A stretch of 53,379 nt of DNA from an uncultured Gallionellaceae bacterium (GCA_903876625.1 CAIRAO010000435.1:1-53379); one strand, 5' to 3'. Positions 10,330 to 20,834 are shown, numbered from the stretch's first letter. Notes: generated by a model from the letters alone, not told the origin. Program-made: numbers and translations.

Positions 10330-11378
10330 CAAGTTCAGTAAAGTCTAACTACACAAGACAACTTGATATCAAAAATGGTCGTGTGGATATGTCCCATGGT
10401 TCAGGCGGGCGTGCTATGGCACAACTCATTACCGAACTGTTTGCAACTGCATTCAATAACGAATATCTGGCTCAGGGTAACGATGGTGCATTGCTACCTG
10501 CAGCTAATGGAAGAATCGTGATTGCAACAGACAGCCATGTGGTATCTCCTTTGTTCTTTGCGGGTGGAGACATTGGATGTCTATCCGTGCACGGCACGAT
10601 CAACGATGTTGCAGTGATGGGAGCGAAGCCACTTTATCTGGCGGCTTCTTTCATACTTGAAGAAGGTTTCCCTCTCGCCGAATTGAAACGCATCGTTGAA
10701 TCGATGGCAAAAGCGTCTCGCGATGCGGGTGTACCAGTAGTTACCGGCGATACCAAGGTGGTCGAACGTGGCAAGGGTGATGGCGTTTTCATTACAACGA
10801 CGGGAGTAGGCGTGGTGCGTGAAGGCATCAACCTTTCGGGTGATCTTGCACAGCCGGGTGACAAAATTTTACTTTCAGGAACGATCGGCGACCACGGTAT
10901 GGCGATTCTGTCGCAGCGTGAAGGGCTGACTTTTTCTGCCCCCATTATTTCTGACACTGCAGCATTGCACGGTCTCATCGCCGCAATGCTCGACAGCGGT
11001 GTTAAGCCGCGAGTATTACGCGACCCCACTCGAGGTGGCGTTGCTACAACACTGAATGAAATAGCCAAACAATCCTCGGTCGGCATGATGCTGTATGAAT
11101 CTGCCATTAAGGTGAATCAGCCGGTTGAAGCGGCCTGCGAATTTTTAGGTCTTGATCCTCTATATGTCGCCAATGAAGGTAAATTAATCGCGATTTGTGC
11201 TCAGGAAGATACACAGAGGTTGCTCGAAGTGATGCGCGGACATCATCTTGGACAAGCATCATCTATCATCGGAGAAGTGTTGGAAGATGCTCACGGCTTT
11301 GTACAGATGACTACCAAAATGGGTGGTCGCCGTGTTGTCGATTGGTTGGCGGGCGAACAACTACCCAGAATTTGTTAG
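10326..11378 (+). CDS. hypE: HypE
   Basis: MSHGSGGRAM, DPTRGGVATTLNE, C-terminal PRIC. Confidence 0.96.
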   Translation: MTSSVKSNYTRQLDIKNGRVDMSHGSGGRAMAQLITELFATAFNNEYLAQGNDGALLPAANGRIVIATDSHVVSPLFFAGGDIGCLSVHGTINDVAVMGAKPLYLAASFILEEGFPLAELKRIVESMAKASRDAGVPVVTGDTKVVERGKGDGVFITTTGVGVVREGINLSGDLAQPGDKILLSGTIGDHGMAILSQREGLTFSAPIISDTAALHGLIAAMLDSGVKPRVLRDPTRGGVATTLNEIAKQSSVGMMLYESAIKVNQPVEAACEFLGLDPLYVANEGKLIAICAQEDTQRLLEVMRGHHLGQASSIIGEVLEDAHGFVQMTTKMGGRRVVDWLAGEQLPRIC

Positions 11379-11388
11379 AGGATTCCAA

Positions 11389-12837
11389 ATGGCAACATTA
11401 CCTACAATTTTGGTCATCGACGATGAAGTGCGTTCGCAAGAATCTTTGCGTCGCACACTTGAAGAAGATTTCACAGTGCGAACAGCAACCAGTGCAAAAG
11501 ATGGGCGCACGATCATGGAACGTGAAACGATTCAAGTCATTTTATGCGACCATCGCATGCCGGAAACGACTGGAGTTGATTTCTTAAAAGAAGTACGCGA
11601 ACGATGGCCAGACACGGTACGAATTATCATTTCGGGTTATACCGAAACGCAAGACATCATCGCGGGTGTAAATGAGGCAGGAATTTATCAGTATGTCATG
11701 AAGCCCTGGCATCCCGAGTCTTTGTTGCTAACGGTGAGAGCGGCCGCGCAGTTGTATGACCTGCAACAGCAAACTCAGCACATGAATCTGGAATTGCGTA
11801 CCGCCGAACCGGTGATGCGCCGCCGGGTGGAAACTAAGCGCGAGAAATTGCGTGACTACTATGAATTTTCCCGTGTTACCCGCGCCGCAGCGAGCCCTTT
11901 GAATGGAGTGGTTGACATGGCCTCTCGTGTGGCAGGTAGTGATATTTCAGTGCACATTGCAGGGGAATCAGGTACAGGCAAGGAACTGCTCGGACGAGCG
12001 ATCCATTATTCCAGTCCCCGCTCGGGTCGTGCATTCGTAATTGAAAATTGCGGGGCGATGTCTGATCAATTACTGGAATCAGAATTGTTTGGACACAAAC
12101 GCGGGAGTTTCACCGGAGCCTTTGAAGATCGCATCGGTTTATTCGAACAGGCTGATGGAGGAACGATATTTCTCGACGAAATAGGCGATACCTCTCCTGC
12201 ATTTCAAGTCAAATTGCTGCGCGTATTGCAGGAAGGAGAGATTCGACCCGTGGGTAGTTCCCGCTCGCGCAAAGTGGATGTTCGCGTCCTTTCTGCAACA
12301 AATCGCGACTTGGAAGAAGAAGTGCAGCGTGGGCGCTTCAGGGCAGACCTTTACTATCGCCTGACCCAGTTTGTTTTGGCGGTGCCTCCATTGCGGGAAC
12401 GCAAAATGGATATTCCATTGATCGCATTCGATCTGCTTAACAGCGCTGCTCAGAGCATGGGCAAAGATGTGGCGGGATTTTCACCCGAGTCTCTGGATTG
12501 TTTGACTCGCTATCATTGGCCTGGAAATGTGCGCGAATTGCAAAACGAAATTTTGCGCGCGTTGATGTTGAGTGAAAATCCGCATATCGGCGCTCATTTA
12601 TTTTCCGCAAGAGTACTGCGTGCGACACCGGAAGAAGACGCAACTGATATGCAGGTTCTTTCCGGAATAAACGGCAGCCTCAAAGAACGTATGGAAACGC
12701 TGGAGGCGCGGGTACTGCGTGAAACGTTGATACGCTTGCGCTGGAACAAGACTCGTGCTGCGGCTGAGCTGGGTCTTTCACGAGTCGGATTGCGCAGTAA
12801 GTTAACTCGCTATGGGCTGGAAAAGAAAATTGAATAA
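11389..12837 (+). CDS. hupR: HupR/HoxA NtrC-family response regulator
   Basis: Receiver TILVIDDE...CDHRMP; AAA+ [22 protein letters not shown]-terminal [20 protein letters not shown]; next to hupUV/hupT. Confidence 0.92.
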   Translation: MATLPTILVIDDEVRSQESLRRTLEEDFTVRTATSAKDGRTIMERETIQVILCDHRMPETTGVDFLKEVRERWPDTVRIIISGYTETQDIIAGVNEAGIYQYVMKPWHPESLLLTVRAAAQLYDLQQQTQHMNLELRTAEPVMRRRVETKREKLRDYYEFSRVTRAAASPLNGVVDMASRVAGSDISVHIAGESGTGKELLGRAIHYSSPRSGRAFVIENCGAMSDQLLESELFGHKRGSFTGAFEDRIGLFEQADGGTIFLDEIGDTSPAFQVKLLRVLQEGEIRPVGSSRSRKVDVRVLSATNRDLEEEVQRGRFRADLYYRLTQFVLAVPPLRERKMDIPLIAFDLLNSAAQSMGKDVAGFSPESLDCLTRYHWPGNVRELQNEILRALMLSENPHIGAHLFSARVLRATPEEDATDMQVLSGINGSLKERMETLEARVLRETLIRLRWNKTRAAAELGLSRVGLRSKLTRYGLEKKIE

Positions 12838-13849
12838 TACGGGCAATCGCGAGCCGCTTAATTTGCTCTGGTTGCAATCCGGTGGTTGCGGCGGTTGTAC
12901 GTTATCTCTGCTAAATGCAGACTGCAGCAATTTATTCGATACCCTGTCCGGATTTGGGATCAATTTACTTTGGCATCCTTCTTTGTCGGAACAGAGCGCA
13001 AAAGAAGCACGTCTCATCATTAACGACTGTGTGACAGGTGTAACCCGGCTCGACATTTTGTGTCTGGAAGGAGCAATTTTAAGAGGCCCTTATGGCAGCG
13101 GAGGTTTTCATCAAACCACGGGCGGTGATTCAATGATGTCATTGATTGAAAAACTTGCCGGTGTTGCGCGCCATACGGTAGCGGTGGGAAGCTGCGCAGC
13201 ATATGGAGGAGTCACCTCTGCCGGTAGTAATCCCGCAGATGCATGCGGACTCCAATTTGAGGGTGATGTTCCTGGTGGATTGCTGGGGCGTGAATATCGG
13301 GACAGTAGCGGTTTGCCTGTGATCAATATTGCCGGTTGCCCTACACATCCGAATTGGGTGATCGAAACACTTGCCTCGATCGCAACAGACATGCTGAACA
13401 CTCAAAGTCTGGATGTTTATCAGCGCCCGCGTTTATATGCAGATCATTTAGTTCACCACGGTTGTTCGCGTAACGAATTTTATGAGTTCAAGGCGAGCGC
13501 CCACAAACCCTCCGACCTGGGTTGTTTAATGGAAAATATGGGATGCAAAGGTACGCAAGCGCATGCAGACTGCAATATACGCCCGTGGAATGGAGAAGGT
13601 TCCTGCGTCAGGGGCGGGTTCGCTTGCATAGCATGTACCGAACCTGGCTTTGAAGAACCTGGGCATCCATTTGCTGAAACTCCAAAATTGGGAGGCATCC
13701 CGATCGGTTTACCTATTGATATGCCGAAAGCGTGGTTCGTCGTGTTGGCTTCATTGTCCAAATCTGCCACACCCAAACGTGTAAAAGAAAATGCGGTGGC
13801 AGATCATCAAGTCGTTACACCGGCAGCTAAAAGGACACGAAAGAAATGA
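12812..13849 (+). CDS. hupU: Regulatory (H2-sensing) hydrogenase small subunit HupU/HoxB
   Basis: LQSGGCGGCTLSLL, no Tat signal, C-terminal FeS Cys motifs; overlaps hupR. Confidence 0.93.
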   Translation: MGWKRKLNNTGNREPLNLLWLQSGGCGGCTLSLLNADCSNLFDTLSGFGINLLWHPSLSEQSAKEARLIINDCVTGVTRLDILCLEGAILRGPYGSGGFHQTTGGDSMMSLIEKLAGVARHTVAVGSCAAYGGVTSAGSNPADACGLQFEGDVPGGLLGREYRDSSGLPVINIAGCPTHPNWVIETLASIATDMLNTQSLDVYQRPRLYADHLVHHGCSRNEFYEFKASAHKPSDLGCLMENMGCKGTQAHADCNIRPWNGEGSCVRGGFACIACTEPGFEEPGHPFAETPKLGGIPIGLPIDMPKAWFVVLASLSKSATPKRVKENAVADHQVVTPAAKRTRKK

Positions 13850-15294
13850 AACGCTTAGTCGTGGGACCTTTCAATCGCGTCGAAGGCGATCTTGAGGTTT
13901 CGCTCGAAGTTGTGGATGGAAGCGTACACGCTGCCTATGTTAATTCCCCGATGTACCGAGGGTTTGAGCAGATACTAAAAGACAAGCATCCGCTAGACGC
14001 GCTGGTATACGTGCCAAGAATTTGCGGGATTTGCTCGGTGGCGCAGTCGGCAGCTTCAGCTCAAGCATTGGCTCATGCGATGGGTTTGCAGTCACCTGAG
14101 AATGGGCGTCTATCAGCCAACCTGACGCTTGCCACAGAGAACATTGCAGATCACTTGAGCCATTTTTATTTGTTCTTTATGCCTGACTTTGCCCGCGATT
14201 TTTACAAGGCAAAGCCATGGTTTCCCGATGCGCAATTACGATTCAAAGCGGTTAGCGGCAGCGCCAATGCGGATGTTCTGCCCGCGCGAGCAAAATTCAT
14301 GAACTTGATGGGTTACCTTGCGGGGAAATGGCCGCATACTTTATCTTTGCAACCGGGGGGTTCATCCAGACCAATCGAGCTTGCAGAGCAAATGCGGTTG
14401 TCAATTTTAGTGACTGAATTTCGAGTTTTCCTTGAACGGACTTTGTTTGGTGACAAATTAGAAACATTTGCCAGTCTGGATTCTGAAGCATCTTTACTGG
14501 CATGGCTGGAGTCGCGTAAAACATCAGCAGACTTACCTCGTTTTCTGACCATTGCTTACGATTTGGAGTTACATAAATTGGGGCGGGCAACGGATCGATT
14601 TATGAGCTATGGTGCGTATCATAATGGCGAACAGAATTTGTTTTCTGCGGGCCTATGGGAAGACAACAATTTGCAATCACTTGATATTGCAGAGATACGC
14701 GAAGATGTCTCACATAGTTGGATGGAGGGGGATATAGCGCTACCACCTGCCACAGGCAAAACCTTGCCTCTGCCCGGAAAGATTGGCGCATATTCCTGGT
14801 GCAAGTCACCCAGATTGAATCGAAGAGTTGTCGAAACGGGAGCACTTGCCAGACAAATTGTGGCGGGACATCCTATGGTGCGAGATTTGGTGGCACGTCA
14901 CGGCGGCAATGTGACAGCACGTGTAATTGCGCGATTGCTGGAAATTGCCCGCGTGCTCCCTGAGATGGAAAAATGGATTAGAAGGCTGCGCCCCGGTGAG
15001 CCATTCTGTTTCAATGCAACAAGCTTGGTAGATGCCAGTGGTATTGGTTTAATTGAGGCGGCACGCGGTAGTTTGGGTCATTGGCTTGAAGTTCGGCAGG
15101 GCAAAATTTACAATTACCAGATCATCGCACCGACCACCTGGAATTTTTCACCACGCGACGAATCCGGCGAACCGGGCGCTTTAGAGCAAGCCTTGGTAGG
15201 CGTAAAGATTGAAGACAATAATGAAGGCGCACCCGTTGCAGTGCAACATGTTGTGCGGTCATTTGATCCGTGTATGGTATGCACGGTGCATTAA
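13846..15294 (+). CDS. hupV: Regulatory hydrogenase large subunit HupV/HoxC
   Basis: RICGICSVAQ L1 motif and terminal DPCMVCTVH followed directly by stop. Confidence 0.94.
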   Translation: MKRLVVGPFNRVEGDLEVSLEVVDGSVHAAYVNSPMYRGFEQILKDKHPLDALVYVPRICGICSVAQSAASAQALAHAMGLQSPENGRLSANLTLATENIADHLSHFYLFFMPDFARDFYKAKPWFPDAQLRFKAVSGSANADVLPARAKFMNLMGYLAGKWPHTLSLQPGGSSRPIELAEQMRLSILVTEFRVFLERTLFGDKLETFASLDSEASLLAWLESRKTSADLPRFLTIAYDLELHKLGRATDRFMSYGAYHNGEQNLFSAGLWEDNNLQSLDIAEIREDVSHSWMEGDIALPPATGKTLPLPGKIGAYSWCKSPRLNRRVVETGALARQIVAGHPMVRDLVARHGGNVTARVIARLLEIARVLPEMEKWIRRLRPGEPFCFNATSLVDASGIGLIEAARGSLGHWLEVRQGKIYNYQIIAPTTWNFSPRDESGEPGALEQALVGVKIEDNNEGAPVAVQHVVRSFDPCMVCTVH

Positions 15295-15296
15295 TC

Positions 15297-16652
15297 ATGA
15301 ACGACTTCGACAAGTCACCCTTCGAGCATCTCACCTCGACAACACCACCTGATGCCATGTCCGAATCTACTTGGATAGATGTTGTGCACAAGATGGATGA
15401 GGTCTACAACGAACTGCTGCAACACGAAGTTGAACTGGAAGAAAAGAATGATGAACTGGAAGAAACCCAGCAATTTATTTTTAGTGTGCTTACCTCAATG
15501 TCCGACTTGCTTGTTGTGTGCGACCGACATGGAGTGATCGAAGAAGTTAATCAGGCGCTAATCATTTTTACCGGCAAGAAGGAGGATGAACTTAAACGAG
15601 CAAAATTTGTATCGTTACTTGCCGATACTGAGTCTGGTAGTGTTGCAGAACATGCTATTGCGCGGTTAACTGCCGAGCCGTCACATGATTTGGAGTTGCA
15701 ATTCAGTACGCGAGAGGGCAGCGCCACACCCGTAGCGCTTAATTTTACAGCACGAATGTCCGGAACCGGAAAACTTTTGGGAGCCGTTATCACCGGTAGA
15801 CCGGTTGGCGAATTGCGCCGCGCATATCAATCCCTGCGTGAGGCACATGACCAACTTAAACGCACCCAGCAACAGTTACTGCAATCTCAAAAAATGGCTT
15901 CATTGGGACAGCTGGTAGCCGGGGTCGCACATGAACTTAATAATCCCATCAGCTTTGTTCTTGGCAACGTATATGCCATGTCTCGCTATACTACGCGTAT
16001 TAAGCAGTATCTGGATTCGGTTCACGCCGGAGCAAGTCGCCAAGAGTTGGGCAAGTTGCGTGAAGAACTGCGCATAGATCACATTTTGAAAGATCTTTCA
16101 CCCTTGCTGGAAGGTGCGATTGAAGGCGCAGAACGTACACGCGATATCGTCGATGGCCTAAAGCGTTTTTCCGCTACCGACCGCAACGAAAATGTGAAAT
16201 TTAATCTGGCAGAAATTATCGAACGTTCAGTACAATGGGTAACACGTGCAACCCCTGCAAAGTTTCGTGTGAATTTGAATTTGCCCAATGATCTGCCAGT
16301 TTTGGGTTCGCCAGGGCAAATGCAGCAAGTGATCATCAACTTGATTCAAAATGCTGCTGATGCAACTGAACAACAGGCTGAGCCAGCATTGGCGGTGTCG
16401 GCACAGGAAGAAAATGGAGAAATCATTGTACGGTTTCGCGACAACGGAAGCGGTATTGCCATTGAAGCACTCGAGAAAATGTTTGACCCGTTTTACACCA
16501 CAAAGCCGGTTGGAAAAGGAACCGGACTTGGTCTATCAGTAAGCTACGGCATAGTTGAACGTCATGGAGGAATGCTTTCAGCCAGTAACCATCCTCAAGG
16601 TGGAGCGGAGTTTGTATTGCGACTACCACGTACGCTTGCTAATTTTGCTTAG
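15297..16652 (+). CDS. hupT: PAS-containing histidine kinase HupT/HoxJ
   Basis: PAS-like region, H-box LVAGVAHELNNPISFV, N/G boxes (NLIQNAADA, DNGSGI, GTGLGLSVSYGIV). Confidence 0.93.
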   Translation: MNDFDKSPFEHLTSTTPPDAMSESTWIDVVHKMDEVYNELLQHEVELEEKNDELEETQQFIFSVLTSMSDLLVVCDRHGVIEEVNQALIIFTGKKEDELKRAKFVSLLADTESGSVAEHAIARLTAEPSHDLELQFSTREGSATPVALNFTARMSGTGKLLGAVITGRPVGELRRAYQSLREAHDQLKRTQQQLLQSQKMASLGQLVAGVAHELNNPISFVLGNVYAMSRYTTRIKQYLDSVHAGASRQELGKLREELRIDHILKDLSPLLEGAIEGAERTRDIVDGLKRFSATDRNENVKFNLAEIIERSVQWVTRATPAKFRVNLNLPNDLPVLGSPGQMQQVIINLIQNAADATEQQAEPALAVSAQEENGEIIVRFRDNGSGIAIEALEKMFDPFYTTKPVGKGTGLGLSVSYGIVERHGGMLSASNHPQGGAEFVLRLPRTLANFA

Positions 16653-16709
16653 ACTGAGGATGACGACTACAATTCCAGCTCAGGTAATCAATTTATTGGA
16701 GAAATAATC

Positions 16710-17564
16710 GTGAAATTGGCAACAGATGAAACAGGTGAAGCAATGGTTTTTTCGGCTAGGCTCTTAAGCTCAAAGCGCATCACGCCTGAATCTTCTCGAG
16801 AAGACGTCAGACTAATGTCGTTTCAAACGGATAATCTTTATTTCGATAGCAAAGTAGGAAGTTGCATCCGCATTCTTGCACCAGGTCAGTATGGTAATCG
16901 CTACCATCCCAGGTTTTATTCGATAGCAGAAAGTGAACAGACAGACGACGGGGCACGGTTTGAGATTTGTGTTCGCCGTTGTTTTTATTTGGATGAAGTC
17001 AATGGTGAGGAGTATGGCGGCGTCGCTTCAAACTACCTCTGTGACATGCAACCAGGGAGCGCCATTAACTTTTCCGGCCCAATTGGTTACCCGTTTGTTG
17101 TCCCGGAAAATGTGAATGCTAACCTGCTGATGATTGGAATGGGTACAGGGATTGCTCCGTTCAGAGGATTGATTCGAATGATTTATGAGAAGCATGGGAA
17201 TTGGAAAGGGAAAGTGCGTTTATTTTATGGTGCGCGTACCGGCCTTGAAATGCTTTACATGAACGATGCCAACAATGATCTCGCTAATTATTACGACCAG
17301 CCAACTTTTAAGGCATTTCAAGCAGTGAGCCCGCGGCCTGCCTTTGAAGCCCATGCCTCTCTGGACAAAACTCTCGAACAGAATGCGGCAGAAGTTTGGG
17401 AAATTGTGAATAGTCCTGATAGCCGGATTTATGTGGCGGGTATGACACAGATGCTGAACATGATTGACAAAGCGATGACCTACATCGCAGGGTCTTCTCA
17501 AGCATGGATGACAAAGCGAAAAGAGCTGATTTCCGCGGGACGATGGCATGACGTACTTTATTAA
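16710..17564 (+). CDS. Plant-type ferredoxin-NADP+ reductase-like flavoprotein (GTG start)
   Basis: PRFYSIAES FAD motif, MGTGIAPFRGLIR NAD(P) motif, C-terminal GRWHDVLY ending in Tyr as in plant-type FNRs. Confidence 0.85.
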   Translation: MKLATDETGEAMVFSARLLSSKRITPESSREDVRLMSFQTDNLYFDSKVGSCIRILAPGQYGNRYHPRFYSIAESEQTDDGARFEICVRRCFYLDEVNGEEYGGVASNYLCDMQPGSAINFSGPIGYPFVVPENVNANLLMIGMGTGIAPFRGLIRMIYEKHGNWKGKVRLFYGARTGLEMLYMNDANNDLANYYDQPTFKAFQAVSPRPAFEAHASLDKTLEQNAAEVWEIVNSPDSRIYVAGMTQMLNMIDKAMTYIAGSSQAWMTKRKELISAGRWHDVLY

Positions 17565-17572
17565 GTACTTAT

Positions 17573-17600
17573 CCAAACGGAAGCGGACTTTCCGTTTTGG
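17573..17600 (+). terminator. Hairpin after FNR gene (possible terminator)
   Basis: ccaaacggaa / ttccgttttgg inverted repeat just after the stop codon; no strong T-run. Confidence 0.45.
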
Positions 17601-17737
17601 AAGCTTAAATCTTTGCTTTCGTGAATATTAGTTTGAAAAAAGCCGCAAAAATATTCCCGTGTAAAATATCAATTCTAATAATCAATTAGTTAAAACTGTA
17701 CCCGAATTATTTTTGCATCGACAAGGTGTTTTTTTGT

Positions 17738-17753
17738 TGGCATGTTTCTTGTT
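17738..17753 (+). promoter_or_regulatory. Candidate sigma54 promoter for the nickel permease gene
   Basis: TGGCATG-tttc-TTGTT compared with TGGCACG-N4-TTGCW; correct spacing, about 40 bp before the ATG. Confidence 0.55.
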
Positions 17754-17790
17754 ATGAAATAAATAATAATCTTCTTACTGGGGAGTGAGA

Positions 17791-18603
17791 ATGGAAACGA
17801 TTCATGAAAGCATTTACCCGTTAATTGCTCTGGCCTTTGTGCTTGGACTCAAACACGGAATGGATGCGGATCATTTGGCAACGATAGATGGGCTGACTCG
17901 ATTTAATAATACAGCAGGGAGATTGCGACTGGCGCGCTTGTGCGGTTTTCTATTTTCTCTGGGACATGGTGCCGTAGTTTGTATAGTCGCCGTTGCTACA
18001 GGTATGTTGTTTAATCATGCATTAGTGCCAACCTGGATGGATGATGTGGGTGCCTGGGTGTCGGCATTCTTTCTTATACTTTTAGGCGTACTTAATTTAT
18101 ATACGGTATTCACTACACCATCGCACGAAATGGTCCAGATGGTCGGCATCAAGGGGCGCTGGTTAAGCAACCTGAAGAGTGCCGGACACCCTGCACTGAT
18201 TGCTCTGGTGGGAGCACTATTCGCGTTATCGTTTGATACTCTTTCTCAGGCTGCACTTTTTTCAGTGACGGCTGCAAATTACGGTAGTCTCATTTACGCA
18301 TTGTTGCTTGCAGTATGTTTCATGGTTGGCATGATGGTTACCGATGCAGTTAATGGGCTTTGGATTTCTCACCTTTTGCGTCGCGCTGATTTCAGAGCTC
18401 GTATTGCTTCGCGCATCATGGGGATAACTGTTGCCTTGCTCAGTCTTACTGTGGCGGGTTTGGGATTGTCGCGTCAGTTATTGCCGGAGGCCGCAGCTTG
18501 GCAAGAAGGTCGGGAATTACTTATCGGAACCTCCGTTATCATGGTGGTTGCGTGCAGTTTTCTGTTTGCCAAATATACTCAACAACGTAGCACGGCTATT
18601 TGA
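17791..18603 (+). CDS. hoxN: NiCoT-family nickel/cobalt permease (HoxN/NixA-like)
   Basis: LGLKHGMDADHLATIDG signature, FSLGHGAVV, LFALSFDT; GGGGAG Shine-Dalgarno 7 nt before ATG 17791. Confidence 0.9.
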   Translation: METIHESIYPLIALAFVLGLKHGMDADHLATIDGLTRFNNTAGRLRLARLCGFLFSLGHGAVVCIVAVATGMLFNHALVPTWMDDVGAWVSAFFLILLGVLNLYTVFTTPSHEMVQMVGIKGRWLSNLKSAGHPALIALVGALFALSFDTLSQAALFSVTAANYGSLIYALLLAVCFMVGMMVTDAVNGLWISHLLRRADFRARIASRIMGITVALLSLTVAGLGLSRQLLPEAAAWQEGRELLIGTSVIMVVACSFLFAKYTQQRSTAI

Positions 18604-18633
18604 CCTGCTTTCACATTTTATAGAAATGTTGAT

Positions 18634-19077
18634 ATGGAACGTTTTACCATTTCACTGGATGAAAATCTGGCAACTGAATTTGACAAACTGATTCGCGAAC
18701 GAGGCTATCAAAACCGCTCGGAGGCGGTACGAGACATACTTCGCGGACAATTGAGCACACTTCATAAAACTAAATATCACTCACCCTTTTGCGTGGCGAA
18801 TCTTTCGTACGTATACAACCACCACGAGCGAGATTTGGCCGAACGCCTCACGGTAATTCAACATCACCATCATGATTTAGTCGTGGCTTCAACCCATGTT
18901 CATCTTGATCATGATAATTGTCTGGAAACGCTAATGTTGCGAGGAGCAACTCAATTGGTTCAAAAACTAAGCGATGCGTTGACAGCAGAACGTGGAGTAC
19001 GTCATGGACAACTCAATTTGATCCCGGTAGAAAAGGACGCTATTCATCATCACATCCATAGTCACCCAAAGATTTAA
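18634..19077 (+). CDS. nikR: Nickel-responsive regulator NikR
   Basis: Ribbon-helix-helix RFTISLDENLATEFD, ...HHHHDLVVASTHVHLDHDNCLETLMLRG metal site. Confidence 0.93.
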   Translation: MERFTISLDENLATEFDKLIRERGYQNRSEAVRDILRGQLSTLHKTKYHSPFCVANLSYVYNHHERDLAERLTVIQHHHHDLVVASTHVHLDHDNCLETLMLRGATQLVQKLSDALTAERGVRHGQLNLIPVEKDAIHHHIHSHPKI

Positions 19078-19121
19078 TTCGAATTTTTGAGACAAATAAT
19101 GGGGTTCTCTTTTACCAGATC

Positions 19122-20678
19122 TCATGAGCTACAAGACAACATCGAGCAACCAGGCTTGTTTATCGCCCACTCAGGTCGCTTGGCTATCAAGTCGGATGAA
19201 TGATTATCCGAGTAGGGGTTGCGTGCGGCTTCCATCAGTTTTTCAATAACACTTGTATCCCCAAGCGTCGCGGCATCGATTGCTTGTTGAGCAAGATAAT
19301 TGCGCAATACAAAACGGGGATTGACCAGATTCATGCGCAAGCGGCGCGATCCATCGGTATCTTCCTGCATACTAAGCCGGGTTGAATAACGCTGTAGCCA
19401 ATTACCAAAAAATGCACGGTGACTTTCGTAGATATCTGGTTGATAAAAGGCGGAGCGCAAAATTTCCAGATTAGGTGAGTGTTGCTTGATATCTGCCAGC
19501 CTTCTAAAAAATTCAGTCATATCTACTTCGGCTTTTGTCATCAATTCAAAAACTAGATTTACCAAGTCAACATCTTCGTCTTGCCATTTCAAAAAGCCAA
19601 ATTTTGCTGAAAGCATTGTCGTTATTGTGTTTTGCAATGTCTCATCAAAATGGACCAGCCCATCTTCAAGAATTGATTTTGAAGGTGCAACCCGGGCAAG
19701 CGCTTCGGCAAGGCGTTCCAGATTCCAGCGCACAACTTTAGGTTGTTTCCCAAGGCAATAACGATGGAATTCCGCGTCGGTTGTATTGGGTGTCCAATTC
19801 GGATCAAAGTTGTCCATCCAACCATACGGGCCGAAGTCAATCGTCAAACCAAGGATAGACATATTGTCGGTGTTTAATACGCCATGAACAAAACCAACAC
19901 GCAGCCATTCGACGACAAGACGCGCAGAACGTTCACAGACTTCACGAAACCAGTTGGCTAAAATTTCTGTTTGGCTACCGGTTATATTTGGAAAGTCTCG
20001 TGAAATAGTAAAATTGACTAACTGTTGCAATAGGTCATATTCACCACGCGCTGCATAAATCTCAAAGTGACCAAAGCGGGTGAATGAAGGTGCAACACGG
20101 CAAATTACCGCACCGGGCTCTGCTTTAGAATTACCATCGTAAAGCATGTCACGAATAACCGGCTCTCCGGTGGTTATCAAACTTAGTGCACGAGTAGTCG
20201 GTATACCAAGATGATGCATGGCTTCGCTGCATAAAAATTCTCTGAGAGATGAACGTAAAACAGCACGCCCATCGCCTCTGCGAGAGTATGGAGTCGGACC
20301 TGCTCCCTTAAGCTGCAGTTCCCAACGCTCACCAGCACTATTTATAACTTCACCCAGGCCAATGGCACGGCCATCGCCTAACTGCCCTGCCCAGCTTCCA
20401 AATTGATGTCCACCATAACAGGTCGCATAGCTTTCCATGCCAGGCAACAAAGAGTTTCCTGAAAATGCTTCAAGAAATTCCTCTGAATGCACATCCTCAT
20501 CAGAAAGATTTAAAAGATTGGCGACTTCACTCGAAAAAGCCAGCAAAGTCGGTTTGCTGACCGGTGTAGGAAAAATTTTGCTCCAACAAACGCCGTGAGT
20601 CTGTCTTGGTCGCAGGGATACTTCATGATATCCCGGCAGTTGATTGATGAAGCTATTATCAAATGAAAATTGAACCAC
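19122..20678 (-). CDS. selO: SelO (YdiU/UPF0061) family pseudokinase AMPylase
   Basis: YATCYGGHQFGSWAGQLGDGRAIGLGE, QLKGAGPTPYSRRGDGRAVLRSSLREFLCSEAM, C-terminal KRPEWAINKPGCSMLSCSS. Confidence 0.95.
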   Translation of the reverse strand: MVQFSFDNSFINQLPGYHEVSLRPRQTHGVCWSKIFPTPVSKPTLLAFSSEVANLLNLSDEDVHSEEFLEAFSGNSLLPGMESYATCYGGHQFGSWAGQLGDGRAIGLGEVINSAGERWELQLKGAGPTPYSRRGDGRAVLRSSLREFLCSEAMHHLGIPTTRALSLITTGEPVIRDMLYDGNSKAEPGAVICRVAPSFTRFGHFEIYAARGEYDLLQQLVNFTISRDFPNITGSQTEILANWFREVCERSARLVVEWLRVGFVHGVLNTDNMSILGLTIDFGPYGWMDNFDPNWTPNTTDAEFHRYCLGKQPKVVRWNLERLAEALARVAPSKSILEDGLVHFDETLQNTITTMLSAKFGFLKWQDEDVDLVNLVFELMTKAEVDMTEFFRRLADIKQHSPNLEILRSAFYQPDIYESHRAFFGNWLQRYSTRLSMQEDTDGSRRLRMNLVNPRFVLRNYLAQQAIDAATLGDTSVIEKLMEAARNPYSDNHSSDLIAKRPEWAINKPGCSMLSCSS

Positions 20679-20834
20679 GGGTTTTGTGAATCAATAAATT
20701 AGCAGGGAAATGATTTTACCTGAATAATTTTGTCGGGAATAGGAATAGCAAAGCTAAACCAATACCACTTGCAAAAAATCTTAACTATTCAGAATTAAAG
20801 AAATGCAACTAGATATTATTTTAGAATTATTAGA

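Noticed and set aside
10634-11107. 157-aa minus-strand ORF
   Set aside because: Antisense to hypE; low-complexity S/P/T composition from codon bias.
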